DNA of 64,000 nucleotides from Burkholderiaceae bacterium (GTDB lineage Bacteria; Pseudomonadota; Gammaproteobacteria; Burkholderiales; Burkholderiaceae_A). Made by a program: the position numbers and the translations under genes. Numbering within the stretch: position 1 is the first letter of the stretch; the number at the start of each line of letters is the position of its first letter. The stretch spans positions 1 to 64,000 of the forward strand of contig VERI01000007.1 of the NCBI GenBank assembly GCA_018882785.1, written 5' to 3'. Under the pieces are notes generated by a model, which was given only the letters and a program-made list of their open reading frames with translations, ran no database searches and was not told where the DNA came from. Positions 1 through 7,252 of this stretch are shown here, in pieces.

Positions 1-22
1 GCTGTAGAAGCATTGCAGGCCC

Positions 23-709
23 GTGCTGCTTAATCGCGCTGCAGTCTTATTCGATGTTGATGGAACCATCGCCGAGACAGAAGGGGACGGCCATCTCCCT
101 GCTTTTAATCAGGCGTTCGATGAGGCCTCGCTTGGCTGGCAGTGGTCAACGGCGGACTATGCAGGGCTACTGAAGATCACTGGTGGACTTGAGCGCATGA
201 TCGCGCATGCGCGGCAGATTGGCTGGAGCAATCTTGATGAGTCCGCGACGTTGGAGTACTTTCGTAGTATCCACCAGCGTAAGAATTCAATTTATGCACA
301 GCGGCTGCAGTCAGGACTGATCTCTCCACGGCAGGGATTCACAGCGCTTGTGCAAAAGATATGCGCGGGTGGTGGGCGATGGGCAGTGGTCACCACGACC
401 AGCAGCGCAAACTGGCAGGCGTTGTGGGCGGACGCAGTCCTGCCCCGTGGGGCACTCCCTGAGCCTGCTGTCGTGATCTGCGGCGAGGATGTTGAGAAAA
501 AGAAGCCTGATCCTCAGGCGTATCAGCTCGCCCTGGATCGGCTGGGACTCACCCCTCGTGAATGTCTGGCCATTGAAGATTCGAGAAACGGCCTCGTCGC
601 CGCCTGCGCTGCGGGTATTGATACAGTGGTCGTGCGCAGTCGGTTCTTCGGTCAGGAGCGGTTCCCGGAGGCAATACGCGTGATCGATGAGTTATCTGAA
701 TTGGTCTAG
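23..709 (+). CDS. cbbY: CbbY-type HAD hydrolase (sugar-phosphate phosphatase)
   Basis: A 228-residue haloacid-dehalogenase-superfamily phosphatase, cytosolic. Motif I is the FDVDGT segment near residue 10, where the first Asp forms the phospho-aspartyl intermediate; the TTTSS segment near residue 123 is motif II, and EDVEKKKPDP plus AIEDSRNG supply motifs III and IV. The run AETEGDGHLPAFN after motif I is characteristic of CbbY, which removes inhibitory sugar bisphosphates such as xylulose-1,5-bisphosphate in Calvin-cycle bacteria. The start is a GTG; an in-frame stop lies just upstream at 5-7, so the gene is complete. No other Calvin genes are in view, so the autotrophy link is inference. 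A generic phosphoglycolate-phosphatase-like role is the alternative. Confidence 0.85.
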   Translation: MLLNRAAVLFDVDGTIAETEGDGHLPAFNQAFDEASLGWQWSTADYAGLLKITGGLERMIAHARQIGWSNLDESATLEYFRSIHQRKNSIYAQRLQSGLISPRQGFTALVQKICAGGGRWAVVTTTSSANWQALWADAVLPRGALPEPAVVICGEDVEKKKPDPQAYQLALDRLGLTPRECLAIEDSRNGLVAACAAGIDTVVVRSRFFGQERFPEAIRVIDELSELV

Positions 710-726
710 GGTCTATGAATGTAGCG

Positions 727-2088
727 CTACAGCAGGCGTTGTTTACGTTGGCGCCGCGATAAAAACCAGAGCAGTCCGACGGCAATGGTGGGCACCGAAA
801 TAAGGCCCACGAGGTCAGGGTCTAGGCTGACCCCGCGGCTATGAAGACCTTTTGCAACATATTGCAGCAACCCAGTTGCGTAATACGTCATCACAATCAC
901 TGAAAGGCCCTCTACGGTCTGCTGAAGGCGCAGCTGTAACTTGGCCCGGCGATCCATACTCTCCAAGAGCGCCTGCTGCTGACTCTCATTTACGAACTCA
1001 ATTCGGGTCTTCAGAATATGACTTGTCCGCGAGATGCGGTCGGATAGGTCATGCAAGCGCCGAACTGTCCAGCGGCAGGTCCTCATGGCGGGCTCAAACC
1101 GACGCTCCATGAAAGTCCCCAGGGTCTGGACTCCCAGTATGACCGACTCATGCAATTCATTCAGGGCGCCCTTGACCAGTTCATGGTAAGCCTCAGCGGC
1201 GGTGAACCGAAGGCCATTTGCAGAGATCCAGCCCTCGACGCGCGCGGCCAACGCGGACACATCCCCCAGGAGCTGAGCATCCACGGTGATATCGATGGTT
1301 TCTTGTTTCTGGGCGGCTGCAATTTTCTCGGACACTTTTGCAAGTTCCATCTCAGCGTTTCTGAGTGGCTCGGCCATTGACTTTGCACTGGGAAAGGCGA
1401 GCAGCGCCATCATTCGGTAGTTCTCAATATCGATAAGCCGCTGTACAGCCCGCCCCGCCTGTCGGCTGCCCATCTTCCTGCCGCGAATCAACATGCAGAC
1501 GAACCCTTCGTTGTCCATCTGTAGGTCAGTCCAGAGCTGGGCATTCTGGTTTGAAGTGATCACACTGCCCAACAGCGTGTTGTCGTTAAACCGCTTAGCG
1601 ATCTCAAATGCATCGAGATCTGACGTGGCTTCTTCGAGAACAAGATCAATTGCGACAAGCCGTTGTCCGCCAAGGTCCTGCAGTGATGTCAGCCCATTTC
1701 GGGTCAGCAGGGTGTTCACTCGTACCAGCAGATCTGATCGGCTCTCGATATGGGCAGCATCTTTTTGCTGGGCAAATAGGGTGATGACCAGAAATTCGCC
1801 GTGCATTTCCCATTTCAGAAGAATCCGAGAGGGCTCATCTGAAAGACGCAATACCCGGATCGACTGTTGCTGAATACTTTTTTGCAGTGGAGGAAAGGCG
1901 GCGGAGGCTTGTTCGATCCAGGATATGTGCTCAAGTCGGCTCAAGGAGTCCAGCGTTAACGCCTGACTCACAATTCGCTCATTGGACCAGAGCGGAATAG
2001 GTGGCCTGGCGTGCACCTCGTTGTGGAGGGCGAGACGTTGGGGATGGTCCTTCACGGCGAGAGAGGGTATGGGATCGGGCGTGCTCAT
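727..2088 (-). CDS. DUF3422 family membrane-anchored protein
   Basis: A 453-residue protein of the DUF3422 family, recognised from the N-terminal block HNEVHARPP and overall length. Most of it is predicted soluble and helical, with a long helical, possibly coiled-coil stretch around residues 230-390. Two hydrophobic segments close to the C terminus (about 395-415 and 425-443) end in a basic tail, so it is probably anchored in the inner membrane by its C terminus. The function of the family is unknown. It ends 17 bp from the stop of the convergent cbbY gene and begins 2 bp after the stop of the thioredoxin-like gene on the same strand, so those two are probably co-transcribed. Confidence 0.75.
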   Translation of the reverse strand: MSTPDPIPSLAVKDHPQRLALHNEVHARPPIPLWSNERIVSQALTLDSLSRLEHISWIEQASAAFPPLQKSIQQQSIRVLRLSDEPSRILLKWEMHGEFLVITLFAQQKDAAHIESRSDLLVRVNTLLTRNGLTSLQDLGGQRLVAIDLVLEEATSDLDAFEIAKRFNDNTLLGSVITSNQNAQLWTDLQMDNEGFVCMLIRGRKMGSRQAGRAVQRLIDIENYRMMALLAFPSAKSMAEPLRNAEMELAKVSEKIAAAQKQETIDITVDAQLLGDVSALAARVEGWISANGLRFTAAEAYHELVKGALNELHESVILGVQTLGTFMERRFEPAMRTCRWTVRRLHDLSDRISRTSHILKTRIEFVNESQQQALLESMDRRAKLQLRLQQTVEGLSVIVMTYYATGLLQYVAKGLHSRGVSLDPDLVGLISVPTIAVGLLWFLSRRQRKQRLL

Positions 2089-2090
2089 GA

Positions 2091-2516
2091 CTAGCGGAGA
2101 TTCTGCCAGTATTTCGCCGCCGCGGTGATCTGATCCTCTAGGTAAGCCGCATAAAAGTCTCTCGATGAGTAGCCCTTCAGGGGTGGCAGCAGCGGCTTTG
2201 CTGTCTGGTCGAGCATGGCAATCGTGGGGGTGAGGTTCAGCCCCAGTGACTCACCCCACTGCCTTGCGGATCGACGGCGGTTGTCCGGAAGGGTAAATTC
2301 TGTTGTGTCATCTAGATTGAGTTCAATGATCCATAACTTGATCGGATGGTCGGTGCGTTGACGTGGTTCGATCTGTTCCTGTTGTAATGCGACGCACCAG
2401 GGGCAGCGGGGGGATGTCAGGAATGCGGCTACCGCGACAGACTGCCCTCTGGCGGCACGCAGAGTGGGGGTAAGCCTTGCGGCAGGAATCAATTGGGTGG
2501 ATTTTGTTATTGCCAT
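2091..2516 (-). CDS. Thioredoxin-fold protein with CPWC motif
   Basis: A 141-residue protein with a thioredoxin-like CxxC motif (CPWC, residues 38-41) after a short beta-strand (VAVAAFLTSPR), and a possible cis-proline segment LTPTIAML near residue 100. This suggests a thiol-disulfide or SoxW-like thioredoxin fold. There is no clear signal peptide, so the compartment is uncertain. I chose the ATG at 2516 (MAITKS) rather than an upstream start at 2534 because the upstream residues are atypical and would crowd the divergent DUF302 gene. A role in reducing sulfur intermediates is possible given the nearby sox cluster but is only inferred. Confidence 0.6.
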   Translation of the reverse strand: MAITKSTQLIPAARLTPTLRAARGQSVAVAAFLTSPRCPWCVALQQEQIEPRQRTDHPIKLWIIELNLDDTTEFTLPDNRRRSARQWGESLGLNLTPTIAMLDQTAKPLLPPLKGYSSRDFYAAYLEDQITAAAKYWQNLR

Positions 2517-2553
2517 GGGCTTACTATTGCACAAAGAACCCTAAGGAGCCCCC

Positions 2554-2940
2554 ATGCAGATCAACTTTAAACGTGAAATCGTAGGTGATCTCGATACGAC
2601 GATCGATCGGGTGTCGAAGGCGCTGTCCGCAGAGGGCTTTGGCATTCTCACGCGGATTGATATGCACAGCAAAATCAAAGAAAAAATTGGCAAGGAGATC
2701 ATCCCCACGGTGATTCTGGGAGCCTGTAACCCCACACTTGCACACGAGGCGTACTGTGCAAATCCAGACGTCACGAGTCTACTGCCCTGTAATGCAGTAC
2801 TGCGGGAGGTTCGGCCTGGCACGATCTCGGTAGAACTGGCGGCGCCCACCGCCCTGATGAAGATTCTCGGCGATGAGGCGTTGGTCGATCTCGCAGGGGA
2901 GGCCGATGCCCGCCTCAGACGGGCGCTTGCGACCGTCTAG
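2554..2940 (+). CDS. DUF302 domain protein (cytoplasmic)
   Basis: A 128-residue single-domain DUF302 protein. The block ILGACNPTLAHEAY followed by LLPCNAVLRE is the family signature, with the two cysteines in their usual places. There is no signal peptide. A good ribosome binding site (AAGGAG) lies 5-6 bases before the ATG. DUF302 proteins are common in bacteria handling sulfur compounds or heavy metals, but their biochemical role is not established. A second DUF302 domain is found in the lipoprotein at 4334-4906, and the two flank the FadL-type gene. It is divergent from the thioredoxin-like gene, separated by about 37 bp. Confidence 0.8.
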   Translation: MQINFKREIVGDLDTTIDRVSKALSAEGFGILTRIDMHSKIKEKIGKEIIPTVILGACNPTLAHEAYCANPDVTSLLPCNAVLREVRPGTISVELAAPTALMKILGDEALVDLAGEADARLRRALATV

Positions 2941-2951
2941 GATGCAATGAC

Positions 2952-2977
2952 GACAGCTCGATGGCGATCGGGCTGTC
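2952..2977. terminator. Hairpin between convergent genes
   Basis: An 11-bp stem (positions 2952-2962 with 2967-2977, one G-U pair) closed by a GGCG loop lies between the converging DUF302 and FadL-type genes. No clear T run follows on either side, so it is terminator-like rather than a textbook intrinsic terminator. It could act in both directions. Confidence 0.5.
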
Positions 2978-2990
2978 TGTTGGCGGCGCT

Positions 2991-4307
2991 TTAACGAAAC
3001 TTCTTGCTGTATTGCACGCCGATTGAGTTTTGGTACATGCGAATCCTCTCGGTGCCACCCCAAGAGGTCGCTGGCGCTCCGAAGCTTTGGAATATCGGCC
3101 CCAACGCGGAGATTCCTGAGACAGATTGTTCGCGAGCATGCATGTAGAAAAAGCTAACTTCCTGCATCTTGTCGATGGCCATGGTTCCACCCAAAGTGAA
3201 GTGTTCACGCATGACACCCGGAGCCAGAATGTTGAACGTTACATCACGTGATTGAATTGGATTTTCGCCTCGGTTGTAGCCGGCACGGACGGTCCATGTA
3301 GGCGTCGCCTCCCACTGTACGCCAATTTTCCAGACGCCGATATCTTTCCAACCGAAGCCTGGGCCATTGGAAGCACCTAAGGGCGCCATATTTGTACTCG
3401 GATTGTGAACGGAAGGTACATCGCTGTACATAATTCTTTGGTAATCCAACGCAATGACGGTAAACGGATTCGCTTGAAATGCAAGGCCTACCGTATAGTT
3501 GCCTGGGATATCGAAGTCACCGTTACCTGAGAACAGACCTTTGTATTTATCGAATGACTTCATATCGATTTTCGGAGAGTATGCAGCCCCCAAAGAAACT
3601 TGATCATTGAGTTTCCCTTGGTATCCGACGCGGACTCCAAAACCGGTGCTGTCGTCTTTTCCGTTATTGGTCACGTTTGCGGGTGATCCGCTCATCATGG
3701 CGAATGGCTGAATCCCATATGCCTTGAACTGCTGGTAAACGAGAAGCGGGGAAATGCCAAGTGAATGGTTCGGAGAAACTTTATAGGCGATTGTTGGCGC
3801 AATGATTAGCTGCGACATATCGACGCCAAGCTTACCCTGGCCGCAGAGGGTATTGCCGGAGTACAGCGCCCCGGTGCTAAGGTTCTGACATGTGAACTGC
3901 CCCCCTGGGTAAGAGGTGTTCATTCCGCCATTGCCGTATACGGTTAGGTTGACGCTCAGGTCTTTTGAGATAGTCCTGTTATACCCAAACTCGGGAACAA
4001 GAAAGTAATCCCGATCGCTTTCTACTTTACCGTCAAGTCCGAGGTTACTGCCAGAGCGGGTCATGCTGCGTTTCGGGCTAAATAATTCCGCACCGATGTC
4101 CCAGCGGTTTCCAGCAAATGCAGCAGCGGCGGGATTATTCGCGCCAGCAAAGGCATCCTGTGCCATGGCGACGGATGCGCCTCCCATTCCCTTGGCCTTG
4201 ATCCCATAGCCATGGGCGAAATAGCCATTCGTTGCCTGCGCAGCAGAGAAGCAGCTGGCGAGGGCAACGGCCACGAGGGCCTTCTGAGGAACCTGTTTGA
4301 TGTTCAT
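2991..4307 (-). CDS. OmpP1/FadL/TodX family outer-membrane transport protein
   Basis: A 438-residue outer-membrane protein with a Sec signal peptide ending around AAQA-TNGYFAHG. The mature N terminus (TNGYFAHGYG followed by KGMGGASVA) is the FadL-family plug or hatch region, and the protein ends in aromatic-rich beta strands with the terminal residues QYSKKFR. FadL proteins form 14-stranded barrels that let hydrophobic molecules diffuse laterally. It sits directly downstream of a DUF302 lipoprotein on the same strand (26 bp gap, RBS AGGAGAC), and that operon diverges from the sox regulators. The context makes sulfur-compound or hydrophobic substrate uptake conceivable, but no substrate can be read from the sequence. 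Confidence 0.85.
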   Translation of the reverse strand: MNIKQVPQKALVAVALASCFSAAQATNGYFAHGYGIKAKGMGGASVAMAQDAFAGANNPAAAAFAGNRWDIGAELFSPKRSMTRSGSNLGLDGKVESDRDYFLVPEFGYNRTISKDLSVNLTVYGNGGMNTSYPGGQFTCQNLSTGALYSGNTLCGQGKLGVDMSQLIIAPTIAYKVSPNHSLGISPLLVYQQFKAYGIQPFAMMSGSPANVTNNGKDDSTGFGVRVGYQGKLNDQVSLGAAYSPKIDMKSFDKYKGLFSGNGDFDIPGNYTVGLAFQANPFTVIALDYQRIMYSDVPSVHNPSTNMAPLGASNGPGFGWKDIGVWKIGVQWEATPTWTVRAGYNRGENPIQSRDVTFNILAPGVMREHFTLGGTMAIDKMQEVSFFYMHAREQSVSGISALGPIFQSFGAPATSWGGTERIRMYQNSIGVQYSKKFR

Positions 4308-4333
4308 TTTCGTCTCCTGTTGTTGTAGTTATT

Positions 4334-4906
4334 TTAAAACTCGCCCTTAGAGGCGCGTTCCATCATTTCATACATGGTTTCACGCACGCTCCAGGCTTCC
4401 TCTTTAAGAGGTGAGGGCAGCTTTCGACCCATCTTGACCATCATGTCCATGTTAAGGGTATAGAGCCAAAGTCCATCATCTTTTTCAAGAAGAGTGACGC
4501 GGCAGGGCATATAGGCCGACATGGCAGGGCTGAAGTCCGCCATCCGACGCGCGATCTGTGGGCTACAAAACGAATAGATCGTCAGGATTTTTTCCTTCTT
4601 GCCGGATCTCGCTTCAAGCTCCTTGGAGAGTGGCAAAGTGCCGACATCGCGCATGTTTCGCTCAGTTGCGACAATCTTTAAAATCTGCTCGACATCTTCG
4701 GCCTTCAGCCCCGGCTTTACTTTTCGTTCCCAAGTAGTGGCTACAGCGATGTCGCCTTCGCCCTCTATCCACTTGTCCCATAGTCGCATTGCTTCGGCTC
4801 CAGCACCGTTTTCCAGTTTTCCAAGCGTGCTGATCGTGCCGCATCCGGTCAGTAAAACTGTACTCGCCAGCACGATGGTTGCAAGTCCATGCGGAAAAAG
4901 CCTCAT
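4334..4906 (-). CDS. DUF302 domain lipoprotein
   Basis: A 190-residue protein with a type II signal peptide: the lipobox LLTGC places the lipidated Cys at residue 22. The mature part ends in a DUF302-type block (IYSFCSPQIARRM, then AYMPCRVTLLEKDDGLWLYTLN). It is the first gene of a minus-strand pair with the FadL-type gene, and its promoter region is shared with the divergent CsoR-superfamily regulator. Two short dyads (4947-4960 and 4975-4988) lie in that region and could control it. Function unknown. The family assignment is firm, while the cellular role is not. Confidence 0.75.
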   Translation of the reverse strand: MRLFPHGLATIVLASTVLLTGCGTISTLGKLENGAGAEAMRLWDKWIEGEGDIAVATTWERKVKPGLKAEDVEQILKIVATERNMRDVGTLPLSKELEARSGKKEKILTIYSFCSPQIARRMADFSPAMSAYMPCRVTLLEKDDGLWLYTLNMDMMVKMGRKLPSPLKEEAWSVRETMYEMMERASKGEF

Positions 4907-4946
4907 ATTGTGTCTCCCTGTTGTTTTGTCAGCGATTGGGGCTAAA

Positions 4947-4960
4947 TACCCTGGGGGGTA
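4947..4960. promoter_or_regulatory. TACCC-N4-GGGTA dyad, CsoR-family operator candidate
   Basis: A perfect 5-bp inverted repeat TACCC/GGGTA with a four-base G-rich spacer lies in the divergent region between the DUF302 lipoprotein and the CsoR-superfamily regulator. Operators of CsoR/CstR-type repressors typically have TACCC-type half-sites around a G-rich core. The position is about 40 bp before the lipoprotein start. Confidence 0.5.
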
Positions 4961-4974
4961 GGGTGTTTCAGCGG

Positions 4975-4988
4975 TTGACGAAAGTCAA
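4975..4988. promoter_or_regulatory. TTGAC-N4-GTCAA dyad over back-to-back -35-like hexamers
   Basis: A perfect dyad in which the plus strand reads TTGACG and the minus strand TTGACT, so each strand carries a sigma70 -35-like hexamer. No convincing -10 was found at 17 bp on either strand. It may be a shared promoter element or an operator for the divergent lipoprotein and regulator genes. Confidence 0.35.
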
Positions 4989-5063
4989 GTCGGGATCGTG
5001 GTTGTTACTGACAGGGGCCGGTAGAACAGGCACACTGCGGTAACTGGATCGGGAGGTAGTTTC

Positions 5064-5384
5064 ATGTCGCAACGCAAAAAAATATCCAAGGAGGCGACTC
5101 CGAGCACTCAGCGCTCGCCCCACGCATATCGTTTGGAGTATCAGCGCGATGTGACCAATCGGCTGCGAAGAATCGAAGGGCAGGTGACCGCCTTGCTTTC
5201 GATGATTGAGTCCGGACGTTCATGCGAGGAAGTTGCGCAGCAGATGTCAGCCGTGCGGAGGGCAATGGATAAGGCGTTTTATAAGATGATGACCTGTTCG
5301 GTGATGGAGGCTGCGACGGTACCTGGTGAGGAACGGCTTCGCGAAGTCGAGCGCTCCACCCGAATTCTCGAGCGTTATGCCTAA
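5064..5384 (+). CDS. CsoR/FrmR (DUF156) superfamily repressor, atypical cysteine pattern
   Basis: A 106-residue all-helical regulator. The block RLRRIEGQVTALLSMIE (residues 33-49) is the superfamily signature for DNA binding. Cys54 matches the conserved first ligand Cys. The family usually has His or another ligand 25 residues later and Cys or His 29 residues later; here those positions are Ser and Ala, and a Cys (Cys78) stands 24 residues after Cys54. The canonical copper, nickel or formaldehyde site is therefore not intact, and a thiol- or persulfide-based sensor is a reasonable inference in front of sox genes. RBS GGGAGG precedes the ATG. Divergent from the FadL/lipoprotein pair. Confidence 0.8.
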   Translation: MSQRKKISKEATPSTQRSPHAYRLEYQRDVTNRLRRIEGQVTALLSMIESGRSCEEVAQQMSAVRRAMDKAFYKMMTCSVMEAATVPGEERLREVERSTRILERYA

Positions 5385-5442
5385 AGATTACTAACTGGAC
5401 GTTCATTTTTTCGTCGCTGCGGCTTGCTCGGCGCGCACGGGG

Positions 5443-5471
5443 TTGACTATATGCGCGTATACGCATAAGGT
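5443..5471 (+). promoter_or_regulatory. Promoter-like TTGACT with operator dyad before arsR-sox
   Basis: TTGACT at 5443-5448 resembles a -35 element. Directly after it lies the inverted repeat TATGCG-N6-CGCATA (5450-5467). Seventeen bases after TTGACT is TAAGGT, a poor -10 that also overlaps the ribosome binding site, so the exact promoter is uncertain. An operator between -35 and -10 is the usual place for ArsR-family repression, which would make this the autoregulatory site of the ArsR gene and the sox cluster. Confidence 0.45.
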
Positions 5472-5477
5472 AAAGCA

Positions 5478-5846
5478 ATGTCTGTAACGTCATCAGATCA
5501 AGCCAGCCTGTTTGATCCAGGCCCTGGCCCCGCCTTGGATGCGGCTCAATTGTCGCGGCTGCTGGAACGGGCTTCCGCTTATTTTTCCCTGCTGTCCGAG
5601 CCCTCGCGTTTGAGGATCCTTCGAGTGGTCTGCTACGAGGAGCTGTCCGTTCAGCAGGTGGTTGAGCGGACCGGACTGCCTCAGCCAAACGTGTCGCGAC
5701 ATTTGGCGCTTTTAAATCGTTCGGGGGTACTGTCTCGCCGTCGGGCGGGGACCTCAGTTTTTTATGCTGTTTCAGACCCTACGATTGTGGAGCTATGTCG
5801 CCTTGTGTGTGTCCGGTTGGCGATCGGGTTAACAGAGAAGGGTTAA
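5478..5846 (+). CDS. ArsR-family transcriptional regulator, likely sox repressor
   Basis: A 122-residue winged-helix regulator. The block LLSEPSRLRILRVV followed by LSVQQVVERTGLPQPNVSRH is the ArsR/SmtB helix-turn-helix, and RRRAGTSVFYAVSD is the wing. The classic metal motif ELCVCDL is absent. Cys52 lies just before the recognition helices, and Cys107 and Cys111 lie in the last helix, a layout reminiscent of dithiol sulfur sensors such as BigR/SqrR, although the spacing differs. It is 53 bp upstream of soxC and probably co-transcribed with it. An operator-like dyad sits just before its start. Role as sulfur-responsive repressor of sox is inferred from context. Confidence 0.8.
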   Translation: MSVTSSDQASLFDPGPGPALDAAQLSRLLERASAYFSLLSEPSRLRILRVVCYEELSVQQVVERTGLPQPNVSRHLALLNRSGVLSRRRAGTSVFYAVSDPTIVELCRLVCVRLAIGLTEKG

Positions 5847-5899
5847 CAGATGATCGGGTTGTACTGGACGGTCACATAGAACAAGAAAGGGAGGGTTGG

Positions 5900-7252
5900 A
5901 TGTCAACCGAAGTAAAGAAGTTCGGGCGCTTGCTGAAGGCACCTGAGAATTTTCTGGGTCAGGGCGATGAGAAATCACCTGAGACCATGCGTCGCAAATT
6001 TCTGGCGGCCTCGGTCTCCACGGCGGCTGCGACTTTCGCCGGGCTGGGTCTGCAGGCATCCGCCCGCGCACAGGCCGCAGTGGGTGCGGGCGATCCGAAC
6101 ATCCTGCAGCTTCCCGCGCACTCGACGGGTCTTGGGATGCCGGTTGCTGCCAACCCTTATGGCGCTCCATCACAGTATGAAAAAGGCCTTCAGCGGCGCG
6201 AGAGCCCGGGCTTGACCCGAGTATCTGCAGCATCGGTGGCCTTCACACCGCTACAGGGAACCTTCGGCATCATCACGCCAAGTGGCCTGCACTTTGAGCG
6301 ACACCATCAAGGCTGGTGGGACATTGACCCAAGCAAACATCGCCTGATGGTGATGGGTCTGGTTAAGAATCCAAAGGTCTACACGATGGACGACCTGATG
6401 CGGCTGCCTTCCGTATCCCGAATCCACTTCATTGAGTGTGGCGCTAACACAGCGATGGAATGGGGCAATGTCGCGGTGCCAACCGTACAGTATTCCCACG
6501 GAATGGTCTCATGCAGTGAATTTACGGGGGTTCCGCTCTCTGTGCTACTCGACGACTGTGGCATTGATCGTAAGCAGGCCAAATACATTCTTGGGGAGGG
6601 TGCCGATGGTTCCTCCATGACCCGCACAATTCCTCTCGATCGTGCATTGGATGATGTGATTGTGGCCTATGGCATGAATGGCGAAATGCTGCGGCCAGAA
6701 AACGGCTATCCGCTGAGACTGGTGGTGCCGGGAATTCAAGGCGTGTCCTGGGTGAAGTGGCTGCGTCGAATCGAGGTCGGTGATCAGAAGTGGGCGACCA
6801 AGGACGAGGCGATTCACTATGTGGATCTAATGCCGGATGGCCTGCATCGACAGTACACGGGTATCCAAGAGGCGAAGTCGGTGATCACGACACCCTCTGG
6901 TGGCCAGACGCTGCTCGATAAGGGCTTCTACAACATTAGCGGTCTGGCGTGGTCGGGCCGCGGCAAGATCAAGCGGGTGGATGTATCCGTGGATGGCGGC
7001 CGTAATTGGCGGACGGCGCGGCTGGAGACGCCCGTGCTCTCCAAGGCATTTACGCGCTTTAACATTGATTGGGTCTGGAATGGAGGCCCTGCAATCCTGC
7101 AGTCTCGCGCGCAGGACGATACCGGCTACGTGCAGCCGAAAATCAATCAGCTTCGGGCAGTTCGAGGGACTCGCTCGATTTATCACCAGAATGCCATTCA
7201 GTCATGGAAGGTTGCAGAGAGCGGGGAGGTCAGCAATGTCCAGGTTTATTAA
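5900..7252 (+). CDS. soxC: SoxC, molybdopterin subunit of sulfane dehydrogenase
   Basis: A 450-residue periplasmic molybdoenzyme that, with the diheme SoxD, oxidises the sulfane sulfur bound to SoxY. A twin-arginine signal (MRRKFLAAS, about residues 30-38) follows an N-terminal extension typical of SoxC. The sulfite-oxidase-type Moco domain contains the conserved Cys in HFIECGANT, and the C-terminal dimerisation domain is seen in VDVSVDGGRNW. I chose the ATG at 5900 because AGGGAGGG precedes it; the longer frame opening at 5795 overlaps the regulator gene. The 3' end overlaps soxD by 17 bp. The cofactor genes mobA and moeA lie 8-11 kb downstream. Confidence 0.95.
   Translation: MSTEVKKFGRLLKAPENFLGQGDEKSPETMRRKFLAASVSTAAATFAGLGLQASARAQAAVGAGDPNILQLPAHSTGLGMPVAANPYGAPSQYEKGLQRRESPGLTRVSAASVAFTPLQGTFGIITPSGLHFERHHQGWWDIDPSKHRLMVMGLVKNPKVYTMDDLMRLPSVSRIHFIECGANTAMEWGNVAVPTVQYSHGMVSCSEFTGVPLSVLLDDCGIDRKQAKYILGEGADGSSMTRTIPLDRALDDVIVAYGMNGEMLRPENGYPLRLVVPGIQGVSWVKWLRRIEVGDQKWATKDEAIHYVDLMPDGLHRQYTGIQEAKSVITTPSGGQTLLDKGFYNISGLAWSGRGKIKRVDVSVDGGRNWRTARLETPVLSKAFTRFNIDWVWNGGPAILQSRAQDDTGYVQPKINQLRAVRGTRSIYHQNAIQSWKVAESGEVSNVQVY

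Noticed and set aside
5062-5688. 208-codon frame opposite the two regulators
   Set aside because: Arg/Pro/Ser-rich translation typical of antisense frames; both genes on the plus strand have clear family signatures.
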